64,000 nucleotides of DNA. Origin: Lichtheimia corymbifera B2541 (Eukaryota; Mucoromycota; Mucoromycetes; Mucorales; Lichtheimiaceae). Below are positions 35,201 to 49,600 of this stretch, in pieces; position 1 is the stretch's first letter; each line of letters begins with the position of its first letter. A program made the translations under genes and the position numbers. Below the pieces are notes generated by a model that saw only the letters and a list, made by a program, of their open reading frames with translations, searched no databases and was not told the origin of the DNA. The DNA lies in assembly GCA_000697475.1 (NCBI GenBank), contig JNEU01000179.1, positions 1 to 64,000 on the forward strand, in the 5' to 3' direction.

Positions 35201-38200
35201 CGCCTGACATTGCTCATCCGAAACCAAAGGTGTAGTCAAATTGCTTGGATTTTTGTTCTCGTTTTGTGGCGTGGAGGATGATACATGATTGGGTTCATCA
35301 GCGTGAGAAATGAGCGTTTCTATCACCAAAAGTACTGTAGCCAACCACGATGGTAATGGTTTTTCAGGATCAGAGGTATCAACCGATTGCAGCAATCCAA
35401 ATAAAAACTCGAGACGTGGTGCAACGTCGGCGATCACATCTTGTACAATTGGCTCCTTGAAGAGTATGGCAAGTAGCAAGAGACATGTGCTAAGCTGGGC
35501 ACTCTCATCCTGATTATCTTGACGAATCTCATCCACACGATCAATCACCAAGGACATGACAGCACTAGCAGTCTTCACATCCGAGTCACTCTTAAAAAAT
35601 GCCAATAGAAGATCACGAATATCGAAAAGTAAATCATCCCGCTGACATGCAAGCCGCACTAGTAATGATGGCAATTCACTCTTCATTTTGGCCCGCATTT
35701 GTGCTAATTTTTGTGTCTGCTCATGCATCATCCTTTTCTCTTCTTCAGTGTTCCCAACGGTATCAGATTCCTCTTGTTGTTGTGACTGCTGGGTAGGTCG
35801 TGAAGATGTCATACGGTTACGATTGATGTTGCCAAGTATCTGGTGTCGCCAATCATTGAATTCCTCATCCGAGTCTTCAAAGTCGCTATCGCCATCTCCC
35901 AATCCATTCTCAAAGATATCTTGGGAATCAGGTGCTTCTTGTTGAGCACTATGCTCATCTTCATTGTTCGATTGGTCCTGCGTTGCCGTCGTTGTTGTGT
36001 TTTCTGAAGCATTGGTATCGGTAGGCGTTTCACCAGGGTATGTAAACAAATAGTCAACAGCACGCGATATCTGGTTATAGCATCGCACCATGGCAAGTTC
36101 GGATGCCGTACGATCAAATCCCATATCAACAAGTCGTTGGACACCATTTTGATCAGCCACAACAGGTGCCCGAAGTATAGTCGGATTGGGTACTCGAGTA
36201 CTACGCTGGTGTTGGAATGGTGGAATTCGGAATGTTGAAGCCGCTGTCGTTGTTGTAGCTGTCGCGTTGCTGAAACTGGATTCCCCATCCCCTTTGAATG
36301 CATGCAATACAATCTTCAGTAACACTTGAAGCACATTTTTGGGAAACTCTGTTGCATCAGGGCTGTGTAGATATTGTTGAATTGGTGTTAACTTGAGCTG
36401 CATAGTGATAATCCATGCATATGGATCGAAAACATCTGATGTCTTGTTGCCTCGTTTGACAATAGGAGCAGTATAGGGTGAATCACGTAGTAACTTGGAC
36501 GATCCAACGCATGCAAGTGCTGTCAATAATGCTTCCAATGATCCATACATATGGGTGATGAGTGTTTGCTGCTCCTTTGTACGTTCAGCGAATGGCACCA
36601 TGTGTAATAGCGAGATCTTTTGCCATAATGAATCAAGGTCATGGAGGAGCATATCTGTGCCACCTTGCCAGTCGAATGCCACCACAGCAGGGGTATAAAG
36701 TGACGCCTGTGGCCGATCTTCAAGGAACAGTAGCGAGATCATGCTGTACATCACTGTTCGATAATTATGCTTGCACATGGGTAGCTTTTTGTTCCCGGAA
36801 TCCCGCATCCATAAGACATTCCTCTTTAGCAGCTCGGCTATGCTTCTCGATAGCTTAAATGATATAGCTCTTTGGTCAGCATCCATTGTGCGCCTGCTAC
36901 AAGCCATTGTAATCAAGCCTATCAAGTACGATTTGTGAGCAACTGATTTTCTTCTTCTGCATGTAATGATAAGCAACTTACTTTGGAGCAATACCATGAT
37001 GGAATATGTCGTTTCTCCCAAGAACAACTTGAATAGGCGGAGATTTTGTATCCTTGGATCCTTCGCATCAATGTTCTCCTTTCCTGATAGATCTCCACCA
37101 TGGCTGTCACCGATCTTGTTATTCGCGTCACATGAACTGGATGCATGGTTGCTGCCATTATTCCCAAGTGCGAGATGCGAAGCAGACGCTGGCTTTTCAT
37201 TCCTCTTTTCCTGATTAAAGTTGTACCAATAGCTAGGCACCGACTCTTTGAGCAAGAAGTTCTCCCACATAAGGAACCTGTATACCCGTCATCAGCTTTG
37301 ATCCGACCATATAATCCACACGCAAAGAGTTACCTGTATATGATTCCAACAAGCTCAATTGTATTACTATTTTCATCCTCCCCAGATAAAAGTTCTGCAA
37401 CAAACGAGGCAGAGGATCTTCCTAAGCTCAGTCCCGCTGAATATGCTATGTCGGAAAGAAGTCCAATGTAGCCATGTAGAGTGATAAATTTGCGGAAGAG
37501 ATTGTTGCCAGCTTCAAATTGATCGGTATCATTACCTATTATGTTTTATGATTAGAGCAAAGCATATCTCGGATATAAAGTATACGCACGTGATAAATCC
37601 AAAAGTGGTTTAAGCATACTACTTGTATGAACCGTTGTATCTTCCAGGATGAATTGGCTGGCATTCCGCACTCTCTTGGCTACCTCAGGGATGGTGCTTG
37701 ACATGTTGACGTCGTTGATAACCTTCATAACAAATGCCAGGCAATCCGATGCTGATGTGGTAGAAAAGTCTGCAGGTAGGGTCGGCAAGGCGTAAAAATC
37801 GAGGAGTAAATCAGGCAATCCTTCCTTGATAGCGGCTCTGATATTGGAATGATTCTGGAGGAAACCTTCAAGAAACTTTGAAGAACAAATGAGTTACTTG
37901 TTGTTGGTGTGTGTGATATAGATTACACTCATACATACCCTTGCTGTCCTATCAATGAATAGCACTAGCCGACTCTCTGATTTCTCTTCCTTGGTATCCT
38001 CGGCTGTTGTTGTCTCATCATGTGCCTTTGGTGCTGTCTTCAACAAATGACCGTCATTCTTTGATATAATATTCTCGTCCTGGGATTGCCCGAAATCAAT
38101 GACTTTCTTGACCATGGTAGTGATACACGTGATAACTTCGGCTTTCAATGATGGATGGTGTCGAACAAGTTCATCAAAAGCGTTCCCAAGTCCGGTCATG

Positions 38201-40580
38201 ATATCCGGTTCTTCGGCATTAAAAGGATACTCTCGGTCGCAAATCAAGTCGAAAAAATGTGGTAGAGGATTGGCTTCCTTGAACATGTTGATTCCCTGAG
38301 GGTTCAAGCATATAGCACCGAATGCATTGACAGCTGGCATCAAGACATCATTACTGGGATTGTCGTATTTGCATATGGTGTCCAAAAATGTCTGCGGTAA
38401 CTTGGCTTCTTGAAGGATGGTGAGGGATGTAGGCTCGTTGTGGATAATCGTAGTCATGATATTGGTCGCTATAAAGAGTCTCTGTCAGTGATACACCATA
38501 AGACCCTCACATTGGGCTGGGCATACCTGATACGAAACAATGGGATCCAAACACATAAGGCTCTGATATAACAGATACGAGCGAACTCAATATAGATGAT
38601 TCAACCAAATTCCGTAATCGATCCGTTGTCCCAGAAGAATCCATCATACGCCATAAAAATCGCAGCATTGCTCTTAATGCGGATATCCGATCGTATAGCT
38701 CTAATATTCCAGTGGTCTTTTGAAGCTCAAAAACATCGGGTTCTAGCAATTCCGGATTGGTGGATGGATGATTTTTGTTATATTCCAAGCATTCGAGGAC
38801 TTCATCCTATATGTACATGTTCATGTCAATAATGTCACCATGAGTGATATCCATTCTATATCCCTACCTTAATCCGCCCAAGAAGGGTATCCAGTCCTCC
38901 AATGTTGCAAAAGGTTGTAAACGACGATGAAGACCCATGCATGATTCCATCCAGCACAGCAATGATTTTTGACTGCGACTATAATATAATCCAGCTTGAG
39001 TTGGTTGTTTCAGTGAGAACATGTCAAAACACCATCCACGCACCTTGTTGGTAACCGCTTGTGAGTTTCCAAGCAATTGTGTCAAAACAGGTACTAGACC
39101 AGCTGATACTAGCATTTCCATTCCAGAATGACTGTTCAAGATGGAGGAGAGAGTCATAAATAATGCATCCAAAAACTGCCATGGATAATCTATCGAGAAC
39201 GTGAGTACTAGCTTTCATCATCAATGTATTACAACAACGTACCGCTAATGATCCCATTGCTGATCATACGCAAGGTTCGTAAAAAGACACCATGATTTGC
39301 TGAGGCATCAATGGCAGTAAGAACATCGTTGACGGTACGGCGATTCTCGGCAATAGCACCAAGAGAGCGCAATGAACACACTTGTAAATCCTGCCATGGT
39401 CACATATCAATAACCTTCTTACCATCTCTTAGGGGTCTGATCTACTTACATAGTCTATGTTGTTCTCGGGATGGACCAGCTCTCCCAATCCTGCAATCAG
39501 ATGCGGCTCTTGCATGAATATTTGATTTGATGCTGTGCTCTCCGAGACTGTAAGCTCTGAAGAAGATATCGTTGTTAGAATGTCCACAAGCATCTTTGTA
39601 CCAGCAAGAATAGCTTACCCATAATGGCGATTGCCAATATTCTGATTTTGAGCAGTTTTGTTCTTGACGTGGCGTTGGCAAGGTTTCTTTTGACTTGAAT
39701 TTGGTGTGCCAATTCAAAGTGGTATTCGTTGGGTATATCATATTGCTTAGAGAGCTCTTGGAATACTTGGATATCGCTCTTGTTATTGTCGTCGGGTGCC
39801 ACATTGACAGTGAAATCAATAGCTCCTTCATCCGGTTGTTGCTGTTGTTGCTCCTTATTGTTGCCTGAACGATAAAAGCGCATATGTAAAGTGGTCATCT
39901 CCTTGGTGACAGTAAAATCATTGCTGACGAGATGAACGAGATTGGATGTGGGAAATCCCCAACTACGAGCCATTTCTGTGATTTTGTCCTGGGATGGTGC
40001 GAATGATGATGCCATGCCGCTAGGTTGATTCAAGCGTTGAGCTGGTTTGAGCATGAACTGCATGATATTCTCAAGTACATCGATATCCATCGTATTCAGC
40101 AAAGCATTGATATGCTACAATATGCAGACTAATGTGAGACATGCAAACGATATCATACAATACAATTTGACCTACCTCAAATGAATTATAAATGTTCCTG
40201 TTGGTGCAGTGCTCAAACAAGACCTTGAGAATACTGGTGATGGCGAGCAATAGAGCTTTGGTGTTACTGTCGAACTCTCGAGATTGGACTTGTTGCTGGA
40301 GATGAAAGTCGTTGCATATACGTTCCAAAATGGAGTCGAAACGATCGAGAACAGGCACCCAGTGGAACATGTCACCTCGACGATAAGGCCACTCATTTAA
40401 CTGCTTAGCGAACTCGGGAATGGTCTCCTCGGCATCATGCTGAAGCTTGTGGATAATGTCACGCAGCGGTTGTGGCTACATTGGGGGGGGGTGTCTGTCA
40501 GTTGCATGTCGTCTTTATGGTTGGTAAGAGAGAAATACCAATGGAGCCAGCTTCTTGGAGGTCGTCTTTTTAATCTTCAT
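29212..40580 (-). CDS. TOM1: Giant HECT E3 ubiquitin ligase TOM1/HUWE1
   Basis: Ubiquitin ligase of roughly 3,500 aa that tags excess histones, ribosomal proteins and other substrates. The gene starts at 40580 ([14 protein letters not shown]) and ends at 29212 (ATGFGFM). Clear exons include 40580 to about 40540, several short ones to about 37330, about 37276-33756 (containing a probable 63-bp in-frame intron near 36922-36984), 33700-33595, 33532-33329, 33267-29375 and 29314-29212. N-terminal armadillo-like DUF908/DUF913 repeats are followed by a UBA domain ([17 protein letters not shown], about 36050-36160), a long acidic region (33100-33760), a Glu/Arg coiled stretch (about 32270-32400), and two UBM-type motifs ([14 protein letters not shown] and [14 protein letters not shown]). 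The HECT domain closes the protein. Its catalytic Cys lies across the last intron in the conserved LPTAHTCFNQ context. Confidence 0.96.
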
Positions 40581-41921
40581 GTTGGTCGGTGTGTCTTTAC
40601 AATGGAAGAAGAGTAGGCATCAGTCAAAAAGCGAATCCCAGGGCTGAGTAAGAGAAAGAGTTGCTCTACAACTGCGCGTCGTCGTCGCTGCTGCCATACA
40701 CCACGCAGAGAGAGGGAGGGGAGAGTGATAGGTTGATCACGTTACCTGCTTGTTATATTGAATGGTTCTTTTTTGTTAGATTTGACTACTACTAATACGT
40801 CTATACTATAGTGTGAAGAAAAGCTAGCAAAAAAAGGAACAAGGTTTCTACACAGCACCACTGTAGCCGAGCTAGGCAAGAGACTTGATGAGCCAAGACG
40901 TCATGGTTGGAAGGCCACTCCGCAAAAGCCGCATGATCTTCATTGACAAGGTGGATTCATACAACTCCTACTTGCTTCTTTTTCAATCATAAATAGCTTG
41001 TTAGTACCCACTCAATTAGTCTGAGCCATTCAAACGATGAATACAGTAGTTCTTTCGCAGTTACCATAATAATCAGCTTGTATATCAAAATTGGCATGGG
41101 TTAAAGCGGAATCCCATCATTACTATTTGACAATGAAAAAGTCAGGGGTTGAACATCACACAAATGATCCACTTCACACGCAAAGGCAAGAGCAACGAAG
41201 CATGGCTATAACATCCTCCTGTTACCCGCTCACGTTAATGTCTGCAGTAGCCTGCATAATAGCTGTGTAACACAAGAACCTGTAATTGTGGATCAGCCAG
41301 TTTTGTTCACCACAGCCTGCTCAACCTAATCCACCATCTCATTGCAAGCGATGGTCCAATGATTTATACAAAATCCTTCGCCTGTAATGATTGCAATGTA
41401 TGGCGTTCGTTGTAATATATATACAGCCAGGTAACCATCATCATCATCAACTTCATCATTATACCATCATCTTTCCGACATCAAGTGATTCTCATCGATT
41501 CAGGAGTTCACCAGACAATACATATCCTGCATCCTTACGGTCATATTGAAATCAAATGATAGATGCATGTATTAGCTCATGATAGGATTCCATCTATCAA
41601 GTTGCTCACGTGATTGCGTGGTCCACCATTCATCGAGCCTCTCGTCGTTAGGAAAAACGTGGTTTATCCATGCACCGTACATCACGCTCCTTTGATGACT
41701 TTTGCATTTATTTACACATGGTGTATAATAATAGACATCCCCACCTTCCGAGAAACAATGAAAGGATATCAATGTTTGCATAATTCCATCATCCCTCCCT
41801 TTTTTGCTTGTATAAAATGTGAGCCTTATGCGTTGGTATGCATGAATAGCACTTTATTCAATTATTCTGTTGATGAAGGATGATAGTGGTGGACTTCAAG
41901 TCCTTTCTTTATAGGGTTTTC
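40581..41921. promoter_or_regulatory. Upstream region of TOM1; otherwise empty
   Basis: This 1.34-kb space lies between the TOM1 start and the stop of the next minus-strand gene. The right part holds the 3' flank of that gene. A TATATATA at 41416-41423 is followed rightward by a CAT/ATC-rich leader-like stretch (41435-41475), which resembles a fungal core promoter and 5' UTR, but no good ORF follows. The short frames at 41572-41781 and 41614-41883 have no protein features. I see nothing else. Confidence 0.4.
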
Positions 41922-42484
41922 TCATTGGGCTGATTCCCATTGCTTCTCGGCATGGCGCGCTGCCGCATTCATCTTCTCCATGAATTCAGTTTTAGAACAA
42001 GTTGTAGTGTTGACACGGGACAATAAATCATTTTCGTGTTCGGCTAATATAGTTCGCTTGGATGAATCAGCGTATGCAGTAAGACGCATATGATATAATC
42101 CACAATCGAGTGTGCCCACAGCAGGGGAGACGACGTAGTAACGTGGATGGGAGTAGGCAGTTTCAGTATTCTTGAGTTGTAAGGCTGGTACAATAATGGG
42201 TTGGGTCTTGTCTTGAGGGTTTTCAAAGGTGGCTTCGACGTATGGATTACTGGCTGCTACAGGGCGATGCATTTGCACCAACCATGAATAACTTTGATGA
42301 CCATCGTGATCAGTAATCAAGAATACGATTGTCGTCGCCATAGCAACGTTACTCACTGAGCATTCAATTGTTCATTCTTGGCGTTAATAGCAAAACTTGC
42401 TGCGAGATCCTCAAAATGCTTTGATTTCTTAAAGTGAGGTTCTTTGGCAGTCTTATCTAAAAGACATCCACAAGTAAAATCCAT
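41922..42484 (-). CDS. Unknown small protein (165 aa)
   Basis: Two exons, 42484-42357 and 42291-41922, with GTGAGT...AAAG signals and frame kept, give 165 aa. I do not recognise the family. It begins MDFTCGCLLDK with a CxC, followed by a basic helical stretch. The centre is beta-rich and could be a small sandwich domain (PYVEATFENP, HPRYYVVSP, GLYHMRLTAYAD). The C-terminus is helical (FMEKMNAAARHAEKQ). There is no signal peptide or membrane segment, so it is likely cytosolic. It is divergent to RPS18, with 160 bp between the start codons. Confidence 0.7.
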
Positions 42485-42644
42485 GGTTGAGCGGCGGCGG
42501 CGGAGGGGAAGCGGTTGAAAAGAATGAGACAAGTGCACACAATGTTTAATGTGGTGGGTGTGGCGGCATTTGAATGCCAAAGCAGGCGGGCTGCCTTATT
42601 GCTCGATTGCCCATCACCCTCTGAATTCTCCCTTTTCGATCAAG

Positions 42645-43394
42645 ATGGTATGTGAACATGCGAGATGAGAGTTATATGCGAGAATGGATGATGACGATAT
42701 TGGATGGATGAATGGATGGATGGGATATGTGAATGGATGGATGGATGAACATGTCAACTTATATATTTCCATTACTTTATAGTCGCTTGTTGTTCCCGAG
42801 AGGAATCAGGTAATTGAACTGGACACCTTCAACACGTCTCGAACATGGACTCAATGTTGTCTCTTTTTTCTTTTTCTCGCCAAATAGTTCCAGCACATTC
42901 TCCGTCTTCTCAACACCAACGTTGACGGCAAGAACAAGATTACCATTGCCTTGACCTCTGTCAAGGGTGTTGGTCGTCGTTTCGCCAACATTGCCTGCAA
43001 GAAGGCCGATGTCGATCTCAACAAGAGGTACGGATACGCATATACACAACCACACGATATATAAAGTATGCGACATTGATCCAAATCCTTTTTATTTAGA
43101 GCTGGTGAACTTAGCAACGAAGAATTGGAGCGTATTGTCACCATTCTCCAGAACCCCGCTCAATACAAAATCCCCAACTGGTTCCTTAACAGACAAAAGG
43201 ATGTTGTTGACGGCAAGTACAGCCAAGCCATCTCCAACGGTCTTGACACCAAGCTTCGTGAGGATCTTGAGCGTCTCAAGAAGATCCGTGCTCACCGTGG
43301 TCTTCGTCACTACTGGGGTGTCCGTGTCCGTGGTCAACACACCAAGACTACTGGTCGTCGTGGTCGCACCGTCGGTGTCTCCAAGAAGAAATAA
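42645..43394 (+). CDS. RPS18: 40S ribosomal protein S18 (uS13)
   Basis: Small-subunit head protein contacting the P-site tRNA and bridging to the large subunit. Exons 42645-42647, 42783-42809, 42888-43027 and 43100-43394 give 154 aa, against 152 in human. The sequence is nearly invariant: [46 protein letters not shown] and a C-terminal [16 protein letters not shown] then KKK. The first coding exon is only the ATG. The 135-bp intron behind it contains ATGG/GGAT repeats (42703-42748). The intron 1 acceptor gives TCGCTTGTTGTTCCC, restoring the universal MSLV start. Early introns of this kind are common in fungal ribosomal protein genes. Confidence 0.97.
42648..42782 (+). repeat. RPS18 first intron with GGAT/ATGG microsatellite
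   Basis: Intron of 135 bp directly after the ATG, longer than the usual 50-70 bp here. Degenerate GGATGGAT-type tracts occupy about 42695-42750, before the acceptor TTTATAG. Confidence 0.75.
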
Positions 43395-43670
43395 GGTATA
43401 TACATCAATATCGTTATTCAATAATATACAAAACTAACATGCCTCCTTTTAGCACGTCAATAGCTGCGTTGTTGATATTATCAATAAATACGGATCTTTG
43501 CGTCATCCTCATCATCACCATCGTTACTGCGTTGCTAGGATAAAAGTGATTCCATTTTTCTAGCTCTCAACATTAACAGCCACCACCGCACCATGACAAC
43601 CATAATTCTCCTTTTAAGACACATGTGGTATATGTATTGGATGAGAAATGGGATACTACTACTACTGATA

Positions 43671-46600
43671 TCATTTTAATTGTCTAATAAGCTGCTGTAA
43701 ACGCTCGTTCAATGCGGCCAAAGGCTCCTTCTCCAGACTTCTACTGCAATGCTGGTGTAAGTCGGCCTTGAATTGCATCGAAACTGGATAAAAAAAGGGG
43801 ATGGTCAGATCATTACTTGAGCAACCGATTCTCCATATATTGACTTACGATCGGCAGTAGCCACTATTGTCTCCAGAACATCGAGGGTTGCGGATCGGAT
43901 AGCTGAATATTTCAGATTGTTCACACCGTGGGCAATACATGCATCTGTGACATTATGGAGCACAGCATCATTCAGATCTTGAGGAACACATTGTTCAATA
44001 AACGACTTGAGTGCTTCAAAAATAGCCTGCTGTACATTCCACACATTGCCCTCTAAGCTCTTGGTCAAGACTTGAGATAAAGCCATCGTCTCTTCACCTA
44101 TTAAAGCATCGATTAATCTTGGTAATGATAAGCCATGGGATAATACGTACGTTGTTTCTCAAATGCACGTGGACGGAAAGTTGATACAAGTGCCTTGAAT
44201 GCATTCGCTTTGATCATCAGCAATAATGGCTTGGAATTATCATTGTCGTCCTCTTCCATAGCTTCAGCTTCATCCATTTCGCACAACTCGGTCAAGAACT
44301 CTTGTGATGGAGTGAATATGTCGACCTTGTCACCAAACACTTCGGAGAATGTAGACAAAGACACCAATGCATGACGTTGATAAACACGATTACGCCGCTT
44401 GGCTTCTCGCACCATGATCTTGACAACATCAGGGAGTGTTGGTTCATTTCCAGTGACTTCAAAATAGCCTTGCGCAGATATACACAATTGGACAAATGCT
44501 TCCAGAACATGTTCTTTGCCAGCCCAAGAACGAGTAGCGAGCGTGGATACCATCACTGGCATCAATTTGCTGGCGTGCTGTGCAACATTCTTTCCACCCG
44601 TTTTACATAAATCCGCGATAGCCAATGCTGCTGTTTGCTTGGTACCCCATGATGGCGAGGAAAGTAAGGGCTGGGCGAAGTCAATGATCTCGTCGGTGTG
44701 TAACACCACCAAACTTCTTGTACCTAAAAGTATCCTATATCAGCCTTGTGTCGATCCCATATGTATCCGCTGTGGCAACATTACCTGATGTCAGATTTTC
44801 CCAAGCATCTTTCCAAAGCTTTTGGAGGTCCTTGTCGGGATCATGCTCTCCAACATAGATAAGAGGTACGATTTCGGATGCGATCGAGTTCATACGGTCT
44901 GTGGCGAATCGAGTAATGTCCACCGCCGTAACAGCACTCGCAGCACGAGAATCGTCATCTGGATCGAAGAAAATAAACAATGAGCATAATCATTATGCAA
45001 AACGTTTTCTATCTTACCACTGCCTTCTTCCACGTAGAGCTTTTTCAAATGTCGAACCAAAGAACACAATCGATCATATGATGCAAGTTGACAAACGTAA
45101 CCGGTAGCAGTAGCAAAAGAGCGTCGGATAACTGGATTCTTGGATCGAATTGCACCACTAAGAGCCTTCAAGAACGTATCCGCATATGGTTCAAAGACTG
45201 TACGTCGGTTCATGCACAATGTCACAATAAAGCGAGCACATCCAGCCTATTTCATACAATGTCAATGCTCAAATTTGAAACTCTACCGCCTTTTCACTTA
45301 CCTTTGTTGGGAGACCTGTGCCTTTTTTGATGATGTTGATGATTCGAGGACCCAACTCTTGCATAACGGTATCATCAATCTGGTTTACACAATGCTCGAT
45401 GCCTTCCATCATTGGGGAGTTCTTGGCACCGCTCAAGCGAGCACTATCCAACTATAACCCTTCTCAGTAACCCTCGTCATCACCATGATCTCATATCGGG
45501 ATACATACCTGCTCCTGAGTAATATTATACTTTTCGGCATGGAAGGTTAGGTAGTTCATGGCTTGGGGTTCCATTGCTAAAATGACAATATAAGTTTTTG
45601 ATCATTGTAATGTAAAAGGAAACACTCACATGACAAAGATTGCAACAAAACATCCACGAGTTCAGGGATAAATCCTTTGAGCAATGAAGCACCAGTCTTG
45701 CATATCCGCAATAAAGCATCCAAACTGAATTTGCGGACATCTTCAGCATCGGATACAATGCCCTTTTCAATGAGGAATGGCATGACGATATTGATAACCT
45801 TTGCTCCATCAGCAGCAGACACCACATTGGGATCACAGTAATGAACAGTAAGCTTGGTGAGTGATTTGCATGATTGTGTTGCTGCCCGTCGTACAGATTC
45901 CTTGATATCATCCAACGCACGGAAACACATTTTCCATAAGCGCTCCAAGTATGGTTCAATTTGTGCCAATTGCCTTCCTTGCACAAGATCCGTTACTGCT
46001 GCGCAGGACGCCTCACGTACACGCCATTGTCGATTGCCAAGCCCTGCCAGAACATCTTCCATGATCTCATCGAAATACTTGTCGACCGTCTTTTGGTTAT
46101 CCTTCACCAAAGATTGCCAGATCGCCTTCATGGTTTGGTTCACTTGAGTGTTTGGATCAAACTGATAACGGAAAAGCTTAGGCACCAGTTGTGGAAGATA
46201 CGGTTCTAGCTCCTTTTCAGCCATTGCCATCAAGTTTTGGAAACCAAAGGCGGCACCACGACGAGAAGTCCAAATAGCGTTGTGATTAGCGAGGTTCATG
46301 AACTTGTAGATAAGATCGGGCTGATTCAACTCAGAAGCAAGAGAGCAAAGTTCCTTGTACGTCGTAATCGAGCTGCCATCAGGTGTTGTTCCAAGGTCAC
46401 CTTCCTCAAAGAGCACTGTGTTGTCGGTGACAGATTGTGCCTGGATTGTTCGGCCTTCGGTAAAGGTACCCACAAGCGAGTATAACATATCCTCTTTGAT
46501 CTTGGCATCACCATATTCGTACACCAATCCAAGACCCTTTGACGCCACTTCTTGTGTGAAATCTGGAAAAACTTTCTGTTAGCAATACATTGAATGGCAA

Positions 46601-49600
46601 GTCAAAGATAACCATACCATCACGGTCGCCAATTAATCTCGAGAACGATGCATGCATCAGTCCAAGGTTTTTCTGATATAAAAAAGACACACATCAATAA
46701 AAATCACCTTGGGCGGTCATATGATGTTACCTGTATCAAATGCTCATCCTTGCCAAATTTCAAGATTGATAGCAACCAAATGCAAGATGCTTTCCTGTAC
46801 CACGATCGATCGCTAGTAACATAGGTGCGGGCAATCTTTTCAATCACACTCTGGAAGGCTTCTTCCTTTTGCATATCGCTTTGATCAGGGAACTCCACAT
46901 TGCTGATATCTTTGTGCTTTTGTATGGCCTGTGATTTCCAACCAAATGCAATCATTGACCAAGCCTCGCCACCAGCAAAGAACAACTCGATTTGCTTTGT
47001 ATCAGCCGATGCAAACAAGGTATCAATGACGGTGGTAACATTATCACTCTTGCTACTGTATGGAATTGATAGCTGACCCAGAGCTAGGATTGCTTGTTCT
47101 TGTACTTTGGGGTCCTTGCCACTGGATTTGACGATCTTGGAAAGCTGATCAATGACCTTGCGAGAAGTCAACGTGCTTCCTTCACCATCCACTTCCATGC
47201 TGTCAGCCGCATCCTCGTCTTTGCGTTTGCGTTTATCATTCTCAAGCAATGGGAGTGCCTCGATACGTCCAATTTCAGCGAGAGCTCGGCATGCTGCACT
47301 AGCCAGTAGCGTAAAAGTGACACCAGGAGCACCTTCCAATTGATTTGCAAGACACTGAATACAACGTCGAATAAGCTCAACCTGCAGTTGTCGTTTACGA
47401 TAGATACAACGTCCAAGAAGGAAACCCATTGCTAATATGGCACCGTGAGCACGATCCACATCGATACCACCACCATGGGACGATAAAGGCTTATCCAATA
47501 AATCACAGTATTCACCCAGGATGGTCTCAATTTGCTGTGTAGAAATGGACGGGTCGCTTGCAACAATACCAAAGATGTGGGACATGACATCACGTGCGTC
47601 TTGTTTCTCTGAGAGAGTGAATGACTTGAAGAATTCCAGTCGATCCTTCAAAGAAGTAGATATGGATGCAGGCCCAAACGATATGATTTCCAAAAGGGAT
47701 TGTGCAGCCGTAGTAAGTAGAACCAAGTCTGCGATAGAATAACCCATTAATGACACTGAAACGGGCCATTGTTTGCACATTCTTACCCTTTAGGTCTTTG
47801 TCCAACGAGTTTTCAATAAACCGCAACCATAATTCAAGTGCCTCTTTCTTCTTAGGATCAGTTCCAGACCAGCAACTCTCAATGTATCCCTTAAAGTTGT
47901 CCATAACCACTGGATCATCCGCCATACTGTTATCCACTTTGCTCTCCACATATTGGTCGATCAGAATCGTTGAAGGATTGGCTTCCAAAATAAGGATCAT
48001 TCGGACGAAACGTATGATTTCTGAATACACTTCCACCGGGTATCCTCGTACAATTGGTGTCTTTGAATCATAGGTGTATTGGTCACTTGGTTTATGCTGA
48101 TCAAGATAGGTCACCAAATCTTCAAATGCAGGGAGTGCTGAAGCAGGCACAATATCAGTGGTGGTTGTGAAGGCACCTGATGCTGTTCTTTGGAAAGGAT
48201 GGAGACCTCGTGCCGATTCTTCCTTGATCTCTAGCTTCTTCACACTGGAGGAACTTCCAAGCAAGCAAACGTATCGAGCAAAAACTGAGGAAAAGGGGTA
48301 CACAGCGTTGACATACTTGAGAGCCATATAACGAGACGACGAATTTGTCTATGAATCGATACATCGTTAGTATCCACGTTTCTCATGGCAATGGCAAAGA
48401 AAAAATACTACCTTTTGTACACTCTCCAAGATGATATTCTTTACAGCTGCATAAGTTGATGCTCCTTCATCCAAATCCGTATAGATCGCAATCATCGATG
48501 CCAAGGCGTCTTGAACATATGTACGCACATTCGGATGCTCGTACTCAAGCTTCTCGAAAAAGAGTTCCAGAATCTTTGGGTCATTCAATGCAACCTGGGG
48601 TACTGCATAAATAAAAGCCATATGTCAGCGATGAGCTAAATACCCATTTCCCACTGAATAACGATTACCTTTCTTGCATAAAAGTCCACATCCAACATAG
48701 GCATATCCTTTGATGCTTTCGGCGTCTACACATAAGGTCATCTTGGTGAGCATCACAAAACCTTCATTATATCCACCATTTTCCAAAATTTCCAATTACC
48801 ATGGCCACTGACATCTTCGTTTTCGTTGATGTATTTGAGTAATCCAGAGACTAGGATAGGTGCAATGCGTTCCAGTTTGCTGGCATCTCCCTAAGGAATA
48901 TCGCTGGTCATTCATTATATCACATCCATCATATCCACCCTTATACCAACCATGCGAGCAGTCCATTGAAGAAAGGACATTGTTGATCGACGTAATTTGG
49001 TGGTGGATGAATCGCCTACATGAAGCAAAACGTTAGTAAGTGCTTTGGGACATAGGAGTCGTTGTCATCTTCTTACCATAGATACCGTCAAAGATCACTT
49101 GAATCATTTGTGTTGGCATGTTCGTTGCGAGGATCGACTTTGACAGGAAATGCAGGATACGAATCTTGACTGGAATGGATGCAGGAGCTTGTCTGTCTTT
49201 TGCACCTACCATACAAAAATTAGCATCAACGCTAGATGCAACCCATTCACAAGCCTGCACGAACGACTTACCAGAGCCTTTTGTTCCCAAGTACATGGTG
49301 TACAAAGATTGAATGCAATTGCTGCTTTCGAAATCCACATTGTTTGTCCAACGCTTGATACCATCCTCAGACATGGAAACCACCTCATGATTCGCATCAC
49401 AAGCGCCAGCAATCAATATCCTTAACCGCTCCTCATCCGTGAAAATATATGATAAGATAAACTTGAGGATTCCTAGCTGAATGGTCATCCGTCGTCAGAT
49501 ATTTGTCGATCCTTTGCCCATATTCTCAAAGCTTATATACCTTCGCTTCATTGATTTTGCTAGATGTCCATGTCACTTTGCCCTTGTTGGTGATGTTTTC

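Noticed and set aside
41572..41883. Two short overlapping frames in the TOM1 upstream region
   Set aside because: They lie on opposite strands of the same sequence and neither shows family features or splice partners.
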